Assembly: GCA_040830565.1 (NCBI GenBank)
Contig: JBFOMC010000190.1
Location: 1 to 5,073 of the forward strand
Source of the DNA: JAFMPW01 sp040830565
Lineage (GTDB): Bacteria; Bacteroidota; Bacteroidia; Flavobacteriales; Flavobacteriaceae
Reading direction: 5' to 3'
DNA: 5,073 nucleotides
Part shown: positions 1 through 5,073 of the stretch, one piece after another
Numbering within the stretch: the first letter of the stretch is position 1
Layout of the letters: every line of letters starts with the position of its first letter
Program-made: the position numbers and the translations under genes
The notes under the pieces: generated by a model
What the model saw: the letters and a program-made list of their open reading frames with translations, nothing else
What the model was told of the DNA's origin: nothing
Database searches by the model: none

Positions 1-6
1 CATTAG

Positions 7-40
7 AAACCCAACAAGTTTACTTGATTGGGTTTTGTTG
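7..40 (+). terminator. Terminator-like hairpin at the left edge
   Basis: Positions 7-18 pair with 23-35 (twelve Watson-Crick pairs, one bulged A at 27, loop TTTA). The 3' arm runs into a T-rich stretch, TTTTGTTGTTT. This is the usual form of a rho-independent terminator for a plus-strand gene or RNA ending just left of the window. Read on the minus strand the hairpin is followed only by TTTCT, so it could act weakly in that direction too, for example on readthrough from the oxidoreductase operon. The upstream gene is not visible. Confidence 0.7.
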
Positions 41-310
41 TTTCAAGCCATCTGTCTTGCAAAGACAGTGCAGTTGTATTTGCAACATTGGTTAGGGGTG
101 AACACCGACTGTTTACAGGAGGTAATCTCCCCGGGTCTCACGCCAACGCGCCAGCGGGCCGTGAAGAGCGATAGCGGTGTTTCCACGGGATTTTCTTTGT
201 ACGGTTTCAGGTTATTTCACCAGATTGCCGCGTCGCCGCCAGTAGGCGGCTCGTGAGGTGGGCAGGGACCACAAAAGGTGCGAACCTCGGCAATCCCGTA
301 CTTTGAAGCG
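41..310. ncRNA. Candidate structured RNA or folded repeat, GC-rich
   Basis: No convincing gene is seen here, but the block is about 60% G+C over 121-300, well above its surroundings, and is packed with complementary arms. A long composite stem is formed by 199-204 with 296-301 (GTACGG/CCGTAC) and directly stacked 223-230 with 288-295 (GATTGCCG/CGGCAATC). It encloses a hairpin, 235-240 with 245-250 (GCCGCC-AGTA-GGCGGC), and a second arm, 256-259 with 284-287. That makes a three-way-junction shape. To the left lie 138-142 with 160-164 (TCACG/CGTGA), 118-121 with 127-130, and a 7-bp hairpin, 52-58 with 62-68. I do not recognise a known family: tmRNA, RNase P RNA, SRP RNA and tRNA signatures are absent. 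The strand is undetermined. It lies just downstream of the minus-strand oxidoreductase gene and right of the hairpin at 7-40. Alternatives are an insertion-element end or a transposon-encoded guide RNA. Confidence 0.45.
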
Positions 311-313
311 CAA

Positions 314-1921
314 CTATACTAGCGAAGCTACCAAATCCGGATCTGGGCTAGTATTGGTTTCATGCAATCCGGTGGTGGTTAGAAAATCATTGGAAAAAAC
401 CTGGGCCATTTCCGGTGTTAGCAAGGCGCTGCGGTGAGACCTCCAGGTTTCGGCATCGTCCCCATACATATGCTGTATTAATCCGGATAATGCCCAATCA
501 GAATTTTTTCCCCAATGCAAGGTAAACGGAATATTGTTCTGCTGTAAAACCTGGATCATTCGCCGACCATACTCCGTAAGGCTCATAAGCTTCTTGGTCT
601 TCTTCCATTGTATGCCATCTATTTCTAACATACAGGTAATTGGGAAACGCGCAAAAGAAAGTGTGGCCTTACTTTGCTTTATAAATCGCATCGCAAAAAT
701 CCCGGGGATGGGGCCTTCTTCCCTGGTCATTTTTGAGATCGCCTGCAAGGCTTTCACAGAATCTTTATGATCTATCCCCACAGAACAGGCAAAAGCCGGG
801 CCTTTGTACTGCGCATCCCAAAACGTTTCATACAAAGTACCTACGGACGCCTCTTCCTTAGCCAGGGGCAGTATATTTTTTTCTAATCGCTTAATAAAAT
901 AAGGAATGGTTTTGGGCCATTTCTGGCTTATTTTAATGAGTACATTAATAAGATCGGTATAAATGGAATTTTCAATCACCGTAAAGGGATCCGGATAGGG
1001 GGTGCTATAGGGCTTTTTATACATGAATTCTACCACATACTTAGATTCATCACTATAGGGATTAAAAAAGACTTTATAGTGATAGGGACGCAAACCCTTG
1101 CCATTGGCATCTCTTTCCTCTTCAATGCTAAACGGTGAATTCTTAAAGTCCATCGTCTCTGACAACTCAAGCGCTATATTTTTATCGATTTTCCTAACAT
1201 ATCGTTTTAAAAGGTAGCGGTCTTCGGCCTCTATAGCTACGCCATGAATAAACCCAAAGGAGCCCATACTCACCAGAGCCGCATTAAACAACCCATCATT
1301 TCTGATGACCCTGGCCTTGATTTTACTTGCAAATTCATCCGAAAGCCCCGGCTTTGTATGCCTTTCTAAGTAGATATTATCTTCTGGCCCCGGTCCTATA
1401 ATGAGATTGAGCCCTACCACATAGTCTTGCACAGAGCCTACATCAAGTGCAGAACCATGTACGCCTGTAGAAATACATCCAGCTATAGTCTGACCGTTAC
1501 TGGCTCCACAGGTCTTTAAAGACTTCTTATGCGCCTCGAGGACCTGAGAGATCCGTTTTATGGTAGCCCCACACTGAAAAAAGAATAAATTTTCCCTGGC
1601 GTAAGGAGATGCGCTATGAACATCCTGATCCGAAATTGGGATATTTAGGGTCATATACCTATTGTAATGCATCCGATCCTTGTTGTAAGCTACATTTGAC
1701 ATGGACCAACGCGACCCATAGGCTCTGAAACCCTCTCCATTATCTGACGCTTCCTGGATCAACCGCCTCATTTCCTCGCCAGTGTCATTGTATTGTATAA
1801 TTGTAGAGGCCAAGTCTAAACTTGAACCGTTATGCGTAATGTATCTATGCTTAAGTTGCCAGGGGCCATTTTTATGAATGGTGTCCCATTGTTCCATGAG
1901 GTGGGTGATGGTCTCTGCCAT
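314..1921 (-). CDS. FAD-dependent oxidoreductase, VAO/aldonolactone-oxidase type
   Basis: Predicted 535-residue flavoprotein oxidase or dehydrogenase; the substrate is unknown. The N-terminal half looks like a PCMH-type FAD-binding domain. RAYGSRWS at about 66-73 fits the first pyrophosphate loop, GASNGQTIAGCISTGVHGS at about 139-157 is the characteristic FAD-binding stretch, and SMGSFGFIHGV at about 218-228 follows the usual G-x-x-G segment. Near the C-terminus HWGK (469-472) matches the HWGK motif common in aldonolactone oxidases such as L-gulonolactone oxidase. The place where many relatives carry the histidine that binds FAD covalently (G-H-S) reads S-R-W-S, so non-covalent FAD is inferred. 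No signal peptide is seen, so a cytoplasmic location is likely. The frame stays open upstream to 2056, but that part overlaps the lipoprotein gene. The ATG at 1921 lies 11 bases after the lipoprotein stop and begins a protein-like sequence, so I chose it. There is no clear Shine-Dalgarno sequence. Co-transcription with the lipoprotein gene is likely. Confidence 0.88.
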   Translation of the reverse strand: MAETITHLMEQWDTIHKNGPWQLKHRYITHNGSSLDLASTIIQYNDTGEEMRRLIQEASDNGEGFRAYGSRWSMSNVAYNKDRMHYNRYMTLNIPISDQDVHSASPYARENLFFFQCGATIKRISQVLEAHKKSLKTCGASNGQTIAGCISTGVHGSALDVGSVQDYVVGLNLIIGPGPEDNIYLERHTKPGLSDEFASKIKARVIRNDGLFNAALVSMGSFGFIHGVAIEAEDRYLLKRYVRKIDKNIALELSETMDFKNSPFSIEEERDANGKGLRPYHYKVFFNPYSDESKYVVEFMYKKPYSTPYPDPFTVIENSIYTDLINVLIKISQKWPKTIPYFIKRLEKNILPLAKEEASVGTLYETFWDAQYKGPAFACSVGIDHKDSVKALQAISKMTREEGPIPGIFAMRFIKQSKATLSFARFPITCMLEIDGIQWKKTKKLMSLTEYGRRMIQVLQQNNIPFTLHWGKNSDWALSGLIQHMYGDDAETWRSHRSALLTPEMAQVFSNDFLTTTGLHETNTSPDPDLVASLV

Positions 1922-1932
1922 AATAAAGAAGT

Positions 1933-2283
1933 TTAGGGTTGTATACAGACGTACTTTATAGACACTTTGCGCTTTGCACCAAAGGTGACCAAATAAAGCA
2001 GAGAGCCTCCAAAGGTATTTTTGAATTGCATTGAATGCAGTTTTCCAGACGTACAACGATCTCGCTGGGTCTTGATAAGTGAATAATTTGTGGTAACACC
2101 AGCTGGTACCACGGTATCTAACTCGATCACCATTTTATCTTTAAAAAAATCCTCTCGTTCATTTTCTTCCGGCATATAGTTGCCATGTGTACTGGTTAGC
2201 ACTACAGAGTAACAGGATTGAAGTAAGGCACAGACCAGGAAAATGGTGGAAACTTTTAAAAACACTTTACCGATAATTTTCAT
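1933..2283 (-). CDS. Bor-like lipoprotein
   Basis: A 116-residue predicted lipoprotein. A lysine-bearing N-terminus and a hydrophobic stretch (about 7-21) lead to the lipobox L-Q-S-C with acylated Cys24. No aspartate follows the cysteine directly. The mature part resembles the Bor family (lambda Bor, an outer-membrane lipoprotein linked to serum resistance): a cysteine near 77 followed by a small glycine-containing turn, the hydrophobic stretch GGSLLYLVTFGA at 92-103 matching Bor's 'LLGFITLGIYTP' region, and a final V-x-I-K-Y-V-C ending at Cys113, like the 'RVYC' of Bor. The two cysteines might pair in the periplasm. This is family resemblance seen by eye, and the role of Bor-like proteins in Bacteroidota is not established. 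The start at 2283 has no Shine-Dalgarno sequence but gives a complete signal peptide. It is the first gene of a two-gene unit with the oxidoreductase. Confidence 0.82.
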   Translation of the reverse strand: MKIIGKVFLKVSTIFLVCALLQSCYSVVLTSTHGNYMPEENEREDFFKDKMVIELDTVVPAGVTTNYSLIKTQRDRCTSGKLHSMQFKNTFGGSLLYLVTFGAKRKVSIKYVCIQP

Positions 2284-2610
2284 ATTAAAAAATTTAAGTT
2301 AGTGTTGGTACTAAAAAAGGTAAACCATTGAAGCATGGCTACCTATAAATTCAATAATGAGGGGGAATAGGAAATGGTCCAAACAATTTGCAGGACCTCT
2401 ACAGTTGTAGGAAGTTTTTTATATCAAAAATCTTTCCTCGCTCTATACGATTAAATGTACTACCTAAGTATAGGATTTTTCCTCCTTTTTGTGTAAACGA
2501 CCAGAAATACTGTACGGTTGACGCTTTTACACGTGTAACACGCTCCCTTCCGGTTCGTCATTACAAGCGTAGGAGGTTTTTACTATCTTAGAAGCAAGCA
2601 AAAATGCTGT
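2284..2610. other. Divergent intergenic spacer
   Basis: These 327 bases separate the minus-strand lipoprotein operon from the plus-strand DUF2188 gene and should hold both promoters. No gene is supported. I see the 12-base palindrome at 2527-2538, a bulged inverted repeat (AGGAAG at 2409-2414 against CTTTCCT at 2432-2438, with T and A runs between), and a TTG at 2518-2520. No clean pair of the Bacteroidota promoter elements (TTG, then TAnnTTTG about 20 bases on) was found in either direction. TACCTTTT on the minus strand, at 2323-2316, is a near match to TAnnTTTG but has no TTG at the right distance. Confidence 0.6.
2527..2538. promoter_or_regulatory. Perfect palindrome, candidate operator
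   Basis: TTACACGTGTAA is a perfect 12-base palindrome 72 bases before the DUF2188 start. The half-site GTGTAA also occurs alone at 2491-2496. Palindromes of this size are typical binding sites of dimeric regulators, but no regulator gene is in view, so the role is inferred. Confidence 0.3.
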
Positions 2611-2898
2611 ATGACTAAAGGCAAATCCTGGCTACGAACCTTAATAGAACTCATAGAAGTCTTTTTTAACAGCGCTCAAAAAAGCAAAAGGGGTCGCACC
2701 TGGCACCAACATGTGGTCCCCTATGAAGAAGGTTGGGCTGTGCGTAGAGAGGGCAACAAACGCATCACCAGTAAGCACCGAAAGCAAAGCACTGCCATCC
2801 GCAAAGCCAAAAGCCTGGCGAGGAAATACAAGGCAGATGTTATCATCCACCGGGCCAGTGGGGGGATTAGAGAGCGGATAAGTTACAATGACTTCTGA
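2611..2898 (+). CDS. DUF2188 domain protein
   Basis: A 95-residue basic protein. Residues about 31-92 match the DUF2188 pattern: an H-V-V-P opening strand, then G-W-A-V-R-R-E-G, a basic helical part with alternating Ala, Lys and Arg (about 60-73), then a strand ending V-I-I-H and a terminal glycine-rich turn with I-R-E-R-I-S-Y. The family's function is unknown; members are small soluble proteins that occur widely as single genes. The first 30 residues are an extra segment with a hydrophobic patch (LIELIEVFF at 11-19), probably an amphipathic helix rather than a signal peptide, since no cleavage site follows. The ATG at 2611 was chosen because the ATG at 2604 is in another frame and stops after four codons. 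No Shine-Dalgarno sequence is present. The gene stands alone and converges on the gene at 2971-3471. Confidence 0.85.
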   Translation: MTKGKSWLRTLIELIEVFFNSAQKSKRGRTWHQHVVPYEEGWAVRREGNKRITSKHRKQSTAIRKAKSLARKYKADVIIHRASGGIRERISYNDF

Positions 2899-2970
2899 AA
2901 TGGCTAAGAAGGCATAAAAAATCTAACCTCATTATTGCTTATCCAAAGATTCTAACCATTCCCGATATTT

Positions 2971-3471
2971 TTAAGTAATCTCACGCCTTAAATCACTATC
3001 AATGGGCTCTGGCGGATTCTCAGGTCTTTCTGTTCGTGGCCTTTCCTCAACATGCTCAGCTGTTAAAGTAGCTTGTAATTTAGTAATGCTATCAGCAAAG
3101 AAGGCCGAACTGACATCAAATGTGACTTCGAGCTTCCATACATCAAAATGATCTTCATGTCTTTTAACACTCACATTATCTTGTACTGTATGTGTTCCCT
3201 CGTCATAATCATCTGCATCTATAGCAATGGCCAGACAAAGCATTCCGCTCGGAAATCCCCTTGGAGTTGGTGCCTCCCCATGAGGAGCTATCAAATGTCC
3301 CCCATCTACTACAACAACCGCGCTGTCGTTGACAACATTGGACATGATCAAAACTGCCATTTCATAGCGCCAATTACCCGTACCCGCAGTTCTAATGCGC
3401 TCCCCCTGGCGTATGTTGACTTTTGCCTCTAAAGAGGTCGCGTTATTTTTAATGATTTGAATATCAGCCAT
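2971..3471 (-). CDS. Hypothetical protein, unknown function
   Basis: A 166-residue protein that I do not recognise. It has no signal peptide and no membrane segment, so it is probably cytoplasmic. The composition suggests mostly beta structure: alternating hydrophobic stretches at about 38-56 (MAVLIMSNVV and AVVVVDGG) and about 78-86, an acidic cluster DADDYDE at 85-91, a charged strand region around 99-120, and a hydrophilic proline-rich tail (about 143-157) that is likely disordered. The ATG at 3471 is preceded by AAAGGA seven bases away, a rare clear ribosome-binding site in this window, which supports both the gene and its start. It is transcribed away from the EAD-like gene at 3931 and towards the DUF2188 gene. 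Whether it belongs to the conflict-type module is open. Confidence 0.72.
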   Translation of the reverse strand: MADIQIIKNNATSLEAKVNIRQGERIRTAGTGNWRYEMAVLIMSNVVNDSAVVVVDGGHLIAPHGEAPTPRGFPSGMLCLAIAIDADDYDEGTHTVQDNVSVKRHEDHFDVWKLEVTFDVSSAFFADSITKLQATLTAEHVEERPRTERPENPPEPIDSDLRREIT

Positions 3472-3478
3472 AGAATTA

Positions 3479-3484
3479 TCCTTT
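3479..3484 (-). promoter_or_regulatory. Shine-Dalgarno sequence of the 3471 gene
   Basis: On the minus strand AAAGGA lies seven bases before the ATG at 3471. It decides this start. The other starts in the window lack a comparable site, which is normal for Bacteroidota. Confidence 0.55.
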
Positions 3485-3589
3485 AAGGGTTATAAATAAT
3501 ATTTTCAACATTAAGGGGGATTAATAAAATTGTGGAGGAAGCTTCTCTAAGCCAGATGTAATTAAGCTCAAGAGATCTGTTTTAAGTTA

Positions 3590-3762
3590 CGATTTCTGAA
3601 AATAAAAGTCAAGCGATTTCTGAGTATGGGGTTGGGGCCAGGCAGCCGCTGTCTATTTCAAGAGCTTGCAAGGTTCGCGGGCAATCGTTTAGTATAAAAT
3701 CCCATTCATCGGTATTTTTTATTCAAACAATTGAATTATCAGTTTTCACTGATAGTTTTTTT
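3590..3762 (+). ncRNA. Possible small RNA ending at the terminator
   Basis: The reason to propose a transcript is the strong plus-strand terminator at 3737-3762, which has no protein gene in front of it on that strand for more than 800 bases. The left boundary is a guess. The hairpin at 3640-3654 contains a G-U pair on the plus strand that would be a C-A mismatch on the other, which mildly favours a plus-strand RNA. It could instead be a 5' leader or attenuator of the gene at 3931. No known RNA family was recognised. Confidence 0.25.
3737..3762 (+). terminator. Strong intrinsic terminator
   Basis: TATCAGT (3737-3743) pairs perfectly with ACTGATA (3748-3754) around the loop TTTC, followed by G and seven T. 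Only the plus strand has the T run, so it ends rightward transcription. It lies 168 bases before the EAD-like gene and could insulate it from upstream transcription or end a small RNA. Confidence 0.75.
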
Positions 3763-3773
3763 AGTGTAACAAT

Positions 3774-3806
3774 CTATTTCAATAGGAATAAGTCTTTAAA
3801 AAGACT
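3774..3806. promoter_or_regulatory. Two adjacent short dyads, candidate operator
   Basis: CTATT-TC-AATAG (3774-3785) is followed by AGTCTTT-AA-AAAGACT (3791-3806). Both are inverted repeats with a two-base centre, too tight for RNA hairpins with full pairing and more like protein-binding sites. AGTCT recurs at 3821-3825, next to TATAAT at 3815-3820. They lie upstream of the EAD-like gene. The regulatory role is inferred. Confidence 0.3.
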
Positions 3807-3930
3807 CTTGCAGATATAATAGTCTAAACACAAGCCGGCACCACCCTATCCCAATTTTTCTTAAATTGTGTAAGTAATTTCCTGTTTCCCCCAGACATGT
3901 TTTAGCATTACTTTCAAACGGTTTAATAAA

Positions 3931-4737
3931 ATGGATTTCACAGAACTAGAGACCAAGGTGAGAACCCTTATTGGAGGAAATAAAATTTCCGAGTCCATAG
4001 CACTACTCAACAGTTTTTTTAAAGATGAGGCCGACCTCAACCAGATTGCCCTCCAATCTGCCAAGTACCACACCATTATGGAAAAGAAGGTAGACGGTAC
4101 TGCTGATCATCTGGAGGTGGATCTTGCCCTTAGCCAGGTACGTGCCAACGTATTGCAATTTTTAAGCTCTAAAAGCGAATACTTCAAATTTAAAGAGGAG
4201 ACCTTCGGAGAAGCGACTCAAAAAAATGGCTCAAACAATGGGCAAATCAAAGTATTCTTTAGTGTGGCAAGCCCGCATAATGAGGATCAACAAAACTACA
4301 TCAACAGGCTTAAGGAATACTTTATTGAAAATGGTATTCAACTTCAGACCCTGACAGAATGGGAAGACAATGATCCCCTGATCCCCATCCTGAAGGAATT
4401 AAAAGATTCTTGTGGTTGCCTGGTACTTGCCCTGGAGCGCTATTACATCCAGGAAGGAACCGCCAAACGCGGAAGCGATCAGGAAAGTAGTTTGGCTAAA
4501 GAGGCGTTTACCAGTCCCTGGCTCCAAATCGAAGCTGCCCTGGCCAGATCTTTAGACCTACCCCTGATTATCCTAAAAGACAAGGCCCTTACCAATGAAG
4601 GACTTATTCATAACGACAAGCAAGAATGGGGCATTGTACGCATCAACCAGGATGATATTGAGGAGATTCGAGAATATCCCGTTAAAAATTTTATTCTCAA
4701 CTGGATCAATCAGGTAAAAAAATACAGTGCTTCCTAA
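3931..4737 (+). CDS. EAD11-like / TIR-like effector protein
   Basis: A 268-residue two-domain protein, probably part of a bacterial conflict (anti-phage or self-recognition) module. Residues about 1-82 are all-helical and look like Effector-Associated Domain 11: the opening 'VRTLIGGNKISESIALLNSFF', a middle helix with LQSAKYHTI, and a final helix ending VLQFL. Such domains act as adaptors by binding like domains in partner proteins. A hydrophilic linker (83-104) leads to a Rossmann-like domain (about 105-265). It has a first strand KVFFSVASP (107-115), a helix, a strand and helix around 134-160, the strand CGCLVLALER (161-170), then SPWLQIEAALARSLDLPLIIL (195-215). The W197-x3-E201 spacing and the following strand resemble the end of TIR domains, where that glutamate cleaves NAD. 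An insertion of about 25 residues before it is unusual for TIR, so a related TIR/SLOG-type fold is possible. No membrane segment or signal peptide is seen. The ATG at 3931 has no Shine-Dalgarno sequence. Confidence 0.8.
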   Translation: MDFTELETKVRTLIGGNKISESIALLNSFFKDEADLNQIALQSAKYHTIMEKKVDGTADHLEVDLALSQVRANVLQFLSSKSEYFKFKEETFGEATQKNGSNNGQIKVFFSVASPHNEDQQNYINRLKEYFIENGIQLQTLTEWEDNDPLIPILKELKDSCGCLVLALERYYIQEGTAKRGSDQESSLAKEAFTSPWLQIEAALARSLDLPLIILKDKALTNEGLIHNDKQEWGIVRINQDDIEEIREYPVKNFILNWINQVKKYSAS

Positions 4738-4959
4738 GAATAACTAAGGTCTAAATACCCGTACTTGGGCATTTCTATGGCAATATGTCGACTCCTTTTC
4801 TTCCAAAAAAGTAAATAAAACCATCGCGTAATAATAATATTTTCTTATCTTGAAAGTAAAATCTCTCAGGATTGCCCTACATCACTTTGGGCGTATTCAT
4901 TTTTTGTTCCCCTCAAAAAAGTTTATTGGTAAAATTTATTAAGGAATTAAATCTGGAAT
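4738..4959. other. Spacer between the two EAD-like genes
   Basis: There is no gene in these 222 bases. Two weak hairpins are visible: 4753-4760 with 4767-4774 (one mismatch, no T run), and GCCC at 4874-4877 with GGGC at 4889-4892, followed by six T at 4900-4905. The second could be a poor terminator. TCACTTTG at 4882-4889 differs by one base from the Bacteroidota -7 element TAnnTTTG, but the nearest usable TTG is badly spaced. The gap is long enough for the downstream gene to have its own promoter. Confidence 0.5.
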
Positions 4960-5073
4960 ATGACCCAAGATGCAATTGATCTGGTAGTTAATAATGTTAA
5001 AACCTTATTGGACTACGATAAGGTTAAAGAATCCCTGACGCTTCTTAAGGAAGAAATTGCCCCAATTTCTAAA
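4960..5073 (+). CDS. Second EAD-like gene, N-terminal fragment
   Basis: Only 38 codons are visible before the window ends; the frame is open to the last base. The N-terminus resembles that of the preceding gene: V-K-T-L-L-x3-K-V-K-E-S-L-T-L-L here (from residue 13) against V-R-T-L-I-x3-K-I-S-E-S-I-A-L-L there (from residue 10), with 8 of 18 positions identical and most of the rest similar. This suggests a second EAD11-type helical adaptor domain. What is attached to it (protease, NTPase, TIR or other) lies outside the window. The ATG at 4960 is the first in frame with the similarity. An AAGGA at 4941-4945 is rather far (14 bases) from it. It has the same direction as the TIR-like gene and is probably a functional partner. 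Confidence 0.65.
   Translation, partial: MTQDAIDLVVNNVKTLLDYDKVKESLTLLKEEIAPISK

Larger units (their letters stand above)
3485..3930. other. Intergenic region with terminator and dyads
   Basis: This stretch has no supported gene. It separates the divergent genes at 3471 and 3931. A plus-strand terminator at 3737-3762 and dyads at 3774-3806 are listed separately. A somewhat GC-richer patch (about 3621-3684) could form a hairpin, 3640-3645 with 3649-3654 (AGGCAG/CTGTCT, one G-U pair), which pairs properly only on the plus strand. A TATAAT lies at 3815-3820, but no convincing upstream promoter element is spaced correctly from it. Confidence 0.55.

Noticed and set aside
35..256. Open plus-strand frame of 73 codons
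   Set aside because: It starts inside the T-rich tail of a terminator-like hairpin, has no ribosome-binding site, and runs through perfectly paired stems. The opposite strand is almost equally open, as expected for a GC-rich structured block.
534..770. Plus-strand frame of 78 codons
   Set aside because: It lies wholly antisense to the well-supported oxidoreductase gene and shows no protein-family features.
1922..2056. Longer N-terminus for the oxidoreductase (45 more residues)
   Set aside because: It would overlap the lipoprotein gene in another frame, and the added residues do not resemble the family. The ATG at 1921 fits the operon spacing.
2388..2591. Plus-strand frame of 67 codons with a TTG start
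   Set aside because: No ribosome-binding site, basic low-information composition, and it runs through the palindrome. It looks like chance.
2641..2850. Minus-strand frame within the DUF2188 gene
   Set aside because: Antisense shadow of a recognised domain.
2922..2957. Direct repeat TCTAACC at 2922-2928 and 2951-2957
   Set aside because: Only seven bases, two copies, in AT-rich convergent spacer; expected by chance.
3148..3432. Plus-strand frame of 94 codons
   Set aside because: Antisense to the 3471 gene, which has a clear ribosome-binding site. The composition is unlike a real protein.
3661..3690. tRNA-like GGTTCGCGGGC, considered as a tRNA fragment or attachment site
   Set aside because: No acceptor, D or anticodon arm can be built around it, and the T-loop consensus is not met.
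3586..3819. Plus-strand stop-free stretch of 77 codons in the spacer
   Set aside because: It contains no ATG start, passes straight through the strong terminator, and shows no recognisable domain.
3861..4076. Minus-strand frame overlapping the start of the EAD-like gene
   Set aside because: Antisense shadow without its own supporting signals.

Overview
The window looks like a fragment of a Bacteroidota chromosome, most likely a marine or environmental member of the Flavobacteriia. The reasons are the moderately AT-rich base composition, the near absence of Shine-Dalgarno sequences in front of most starts, and the gene content: an Effector-Associated Domain 11 (EAD11)-like protein, a DUF2188 protein and a Bor-like lipoprotein. 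No name below the class can be supported from the sequence alone.

Layout. Positions 1-313 hold no convincing gene. They start with a terminator-like hairpin and continue into a GC-rich block (about 60% G+C over 121-300 by hand count) full of nested complementary stems, which I read as a candidate structured RNA or folded repeat. Positions 314-2283 are a two-gene minus-strand operon: a Bor-like lipoprotein followed 11 bases later by an FAD-dependent oxidoreductase of the VAO/aldonolactone-oxidase superfamily. A 327-base divergent spacer (2284-2610) contains a perfect 12-base palindrome. It is followed by a small plus-strand DUF2188 gene (2611-2898), which converges on a minus-strand gene of unknown function (2971-3471).

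The 459-base spacer 3472-3930 has no supported gene. It does contain a strong plus-strand intrinsic terminator with no visible gene in front of it, then two short dyads. Next comes a plus-strand gene (3931-4737) whose N-terminus resembles EAD11 and whose C-terminus resembles a TIR/Rossmann-type effector domain. After a 222-base gap a second gene begins (4960 to the window end), and its N-terminus resembles that of the first.

How it fits together. The right end is the most interesting part. Two consecutive genes with similar EAD-like N-termini are the arrangement expected of bacterial conflict or immunity modules in which a sensor and an effector are brought together by homotypic adaptor-domain contacts. 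The first gene carries a TIR-like domain with a W-x3-E motif at the place where NAD-cleaving TIR domains keep their catalytic glutamate. The partner gene runs off the window, so its effector or sensor part cannot be seen. The left part looks like ordinary envelope and metabolic genes beside a possible non-coding RNA.
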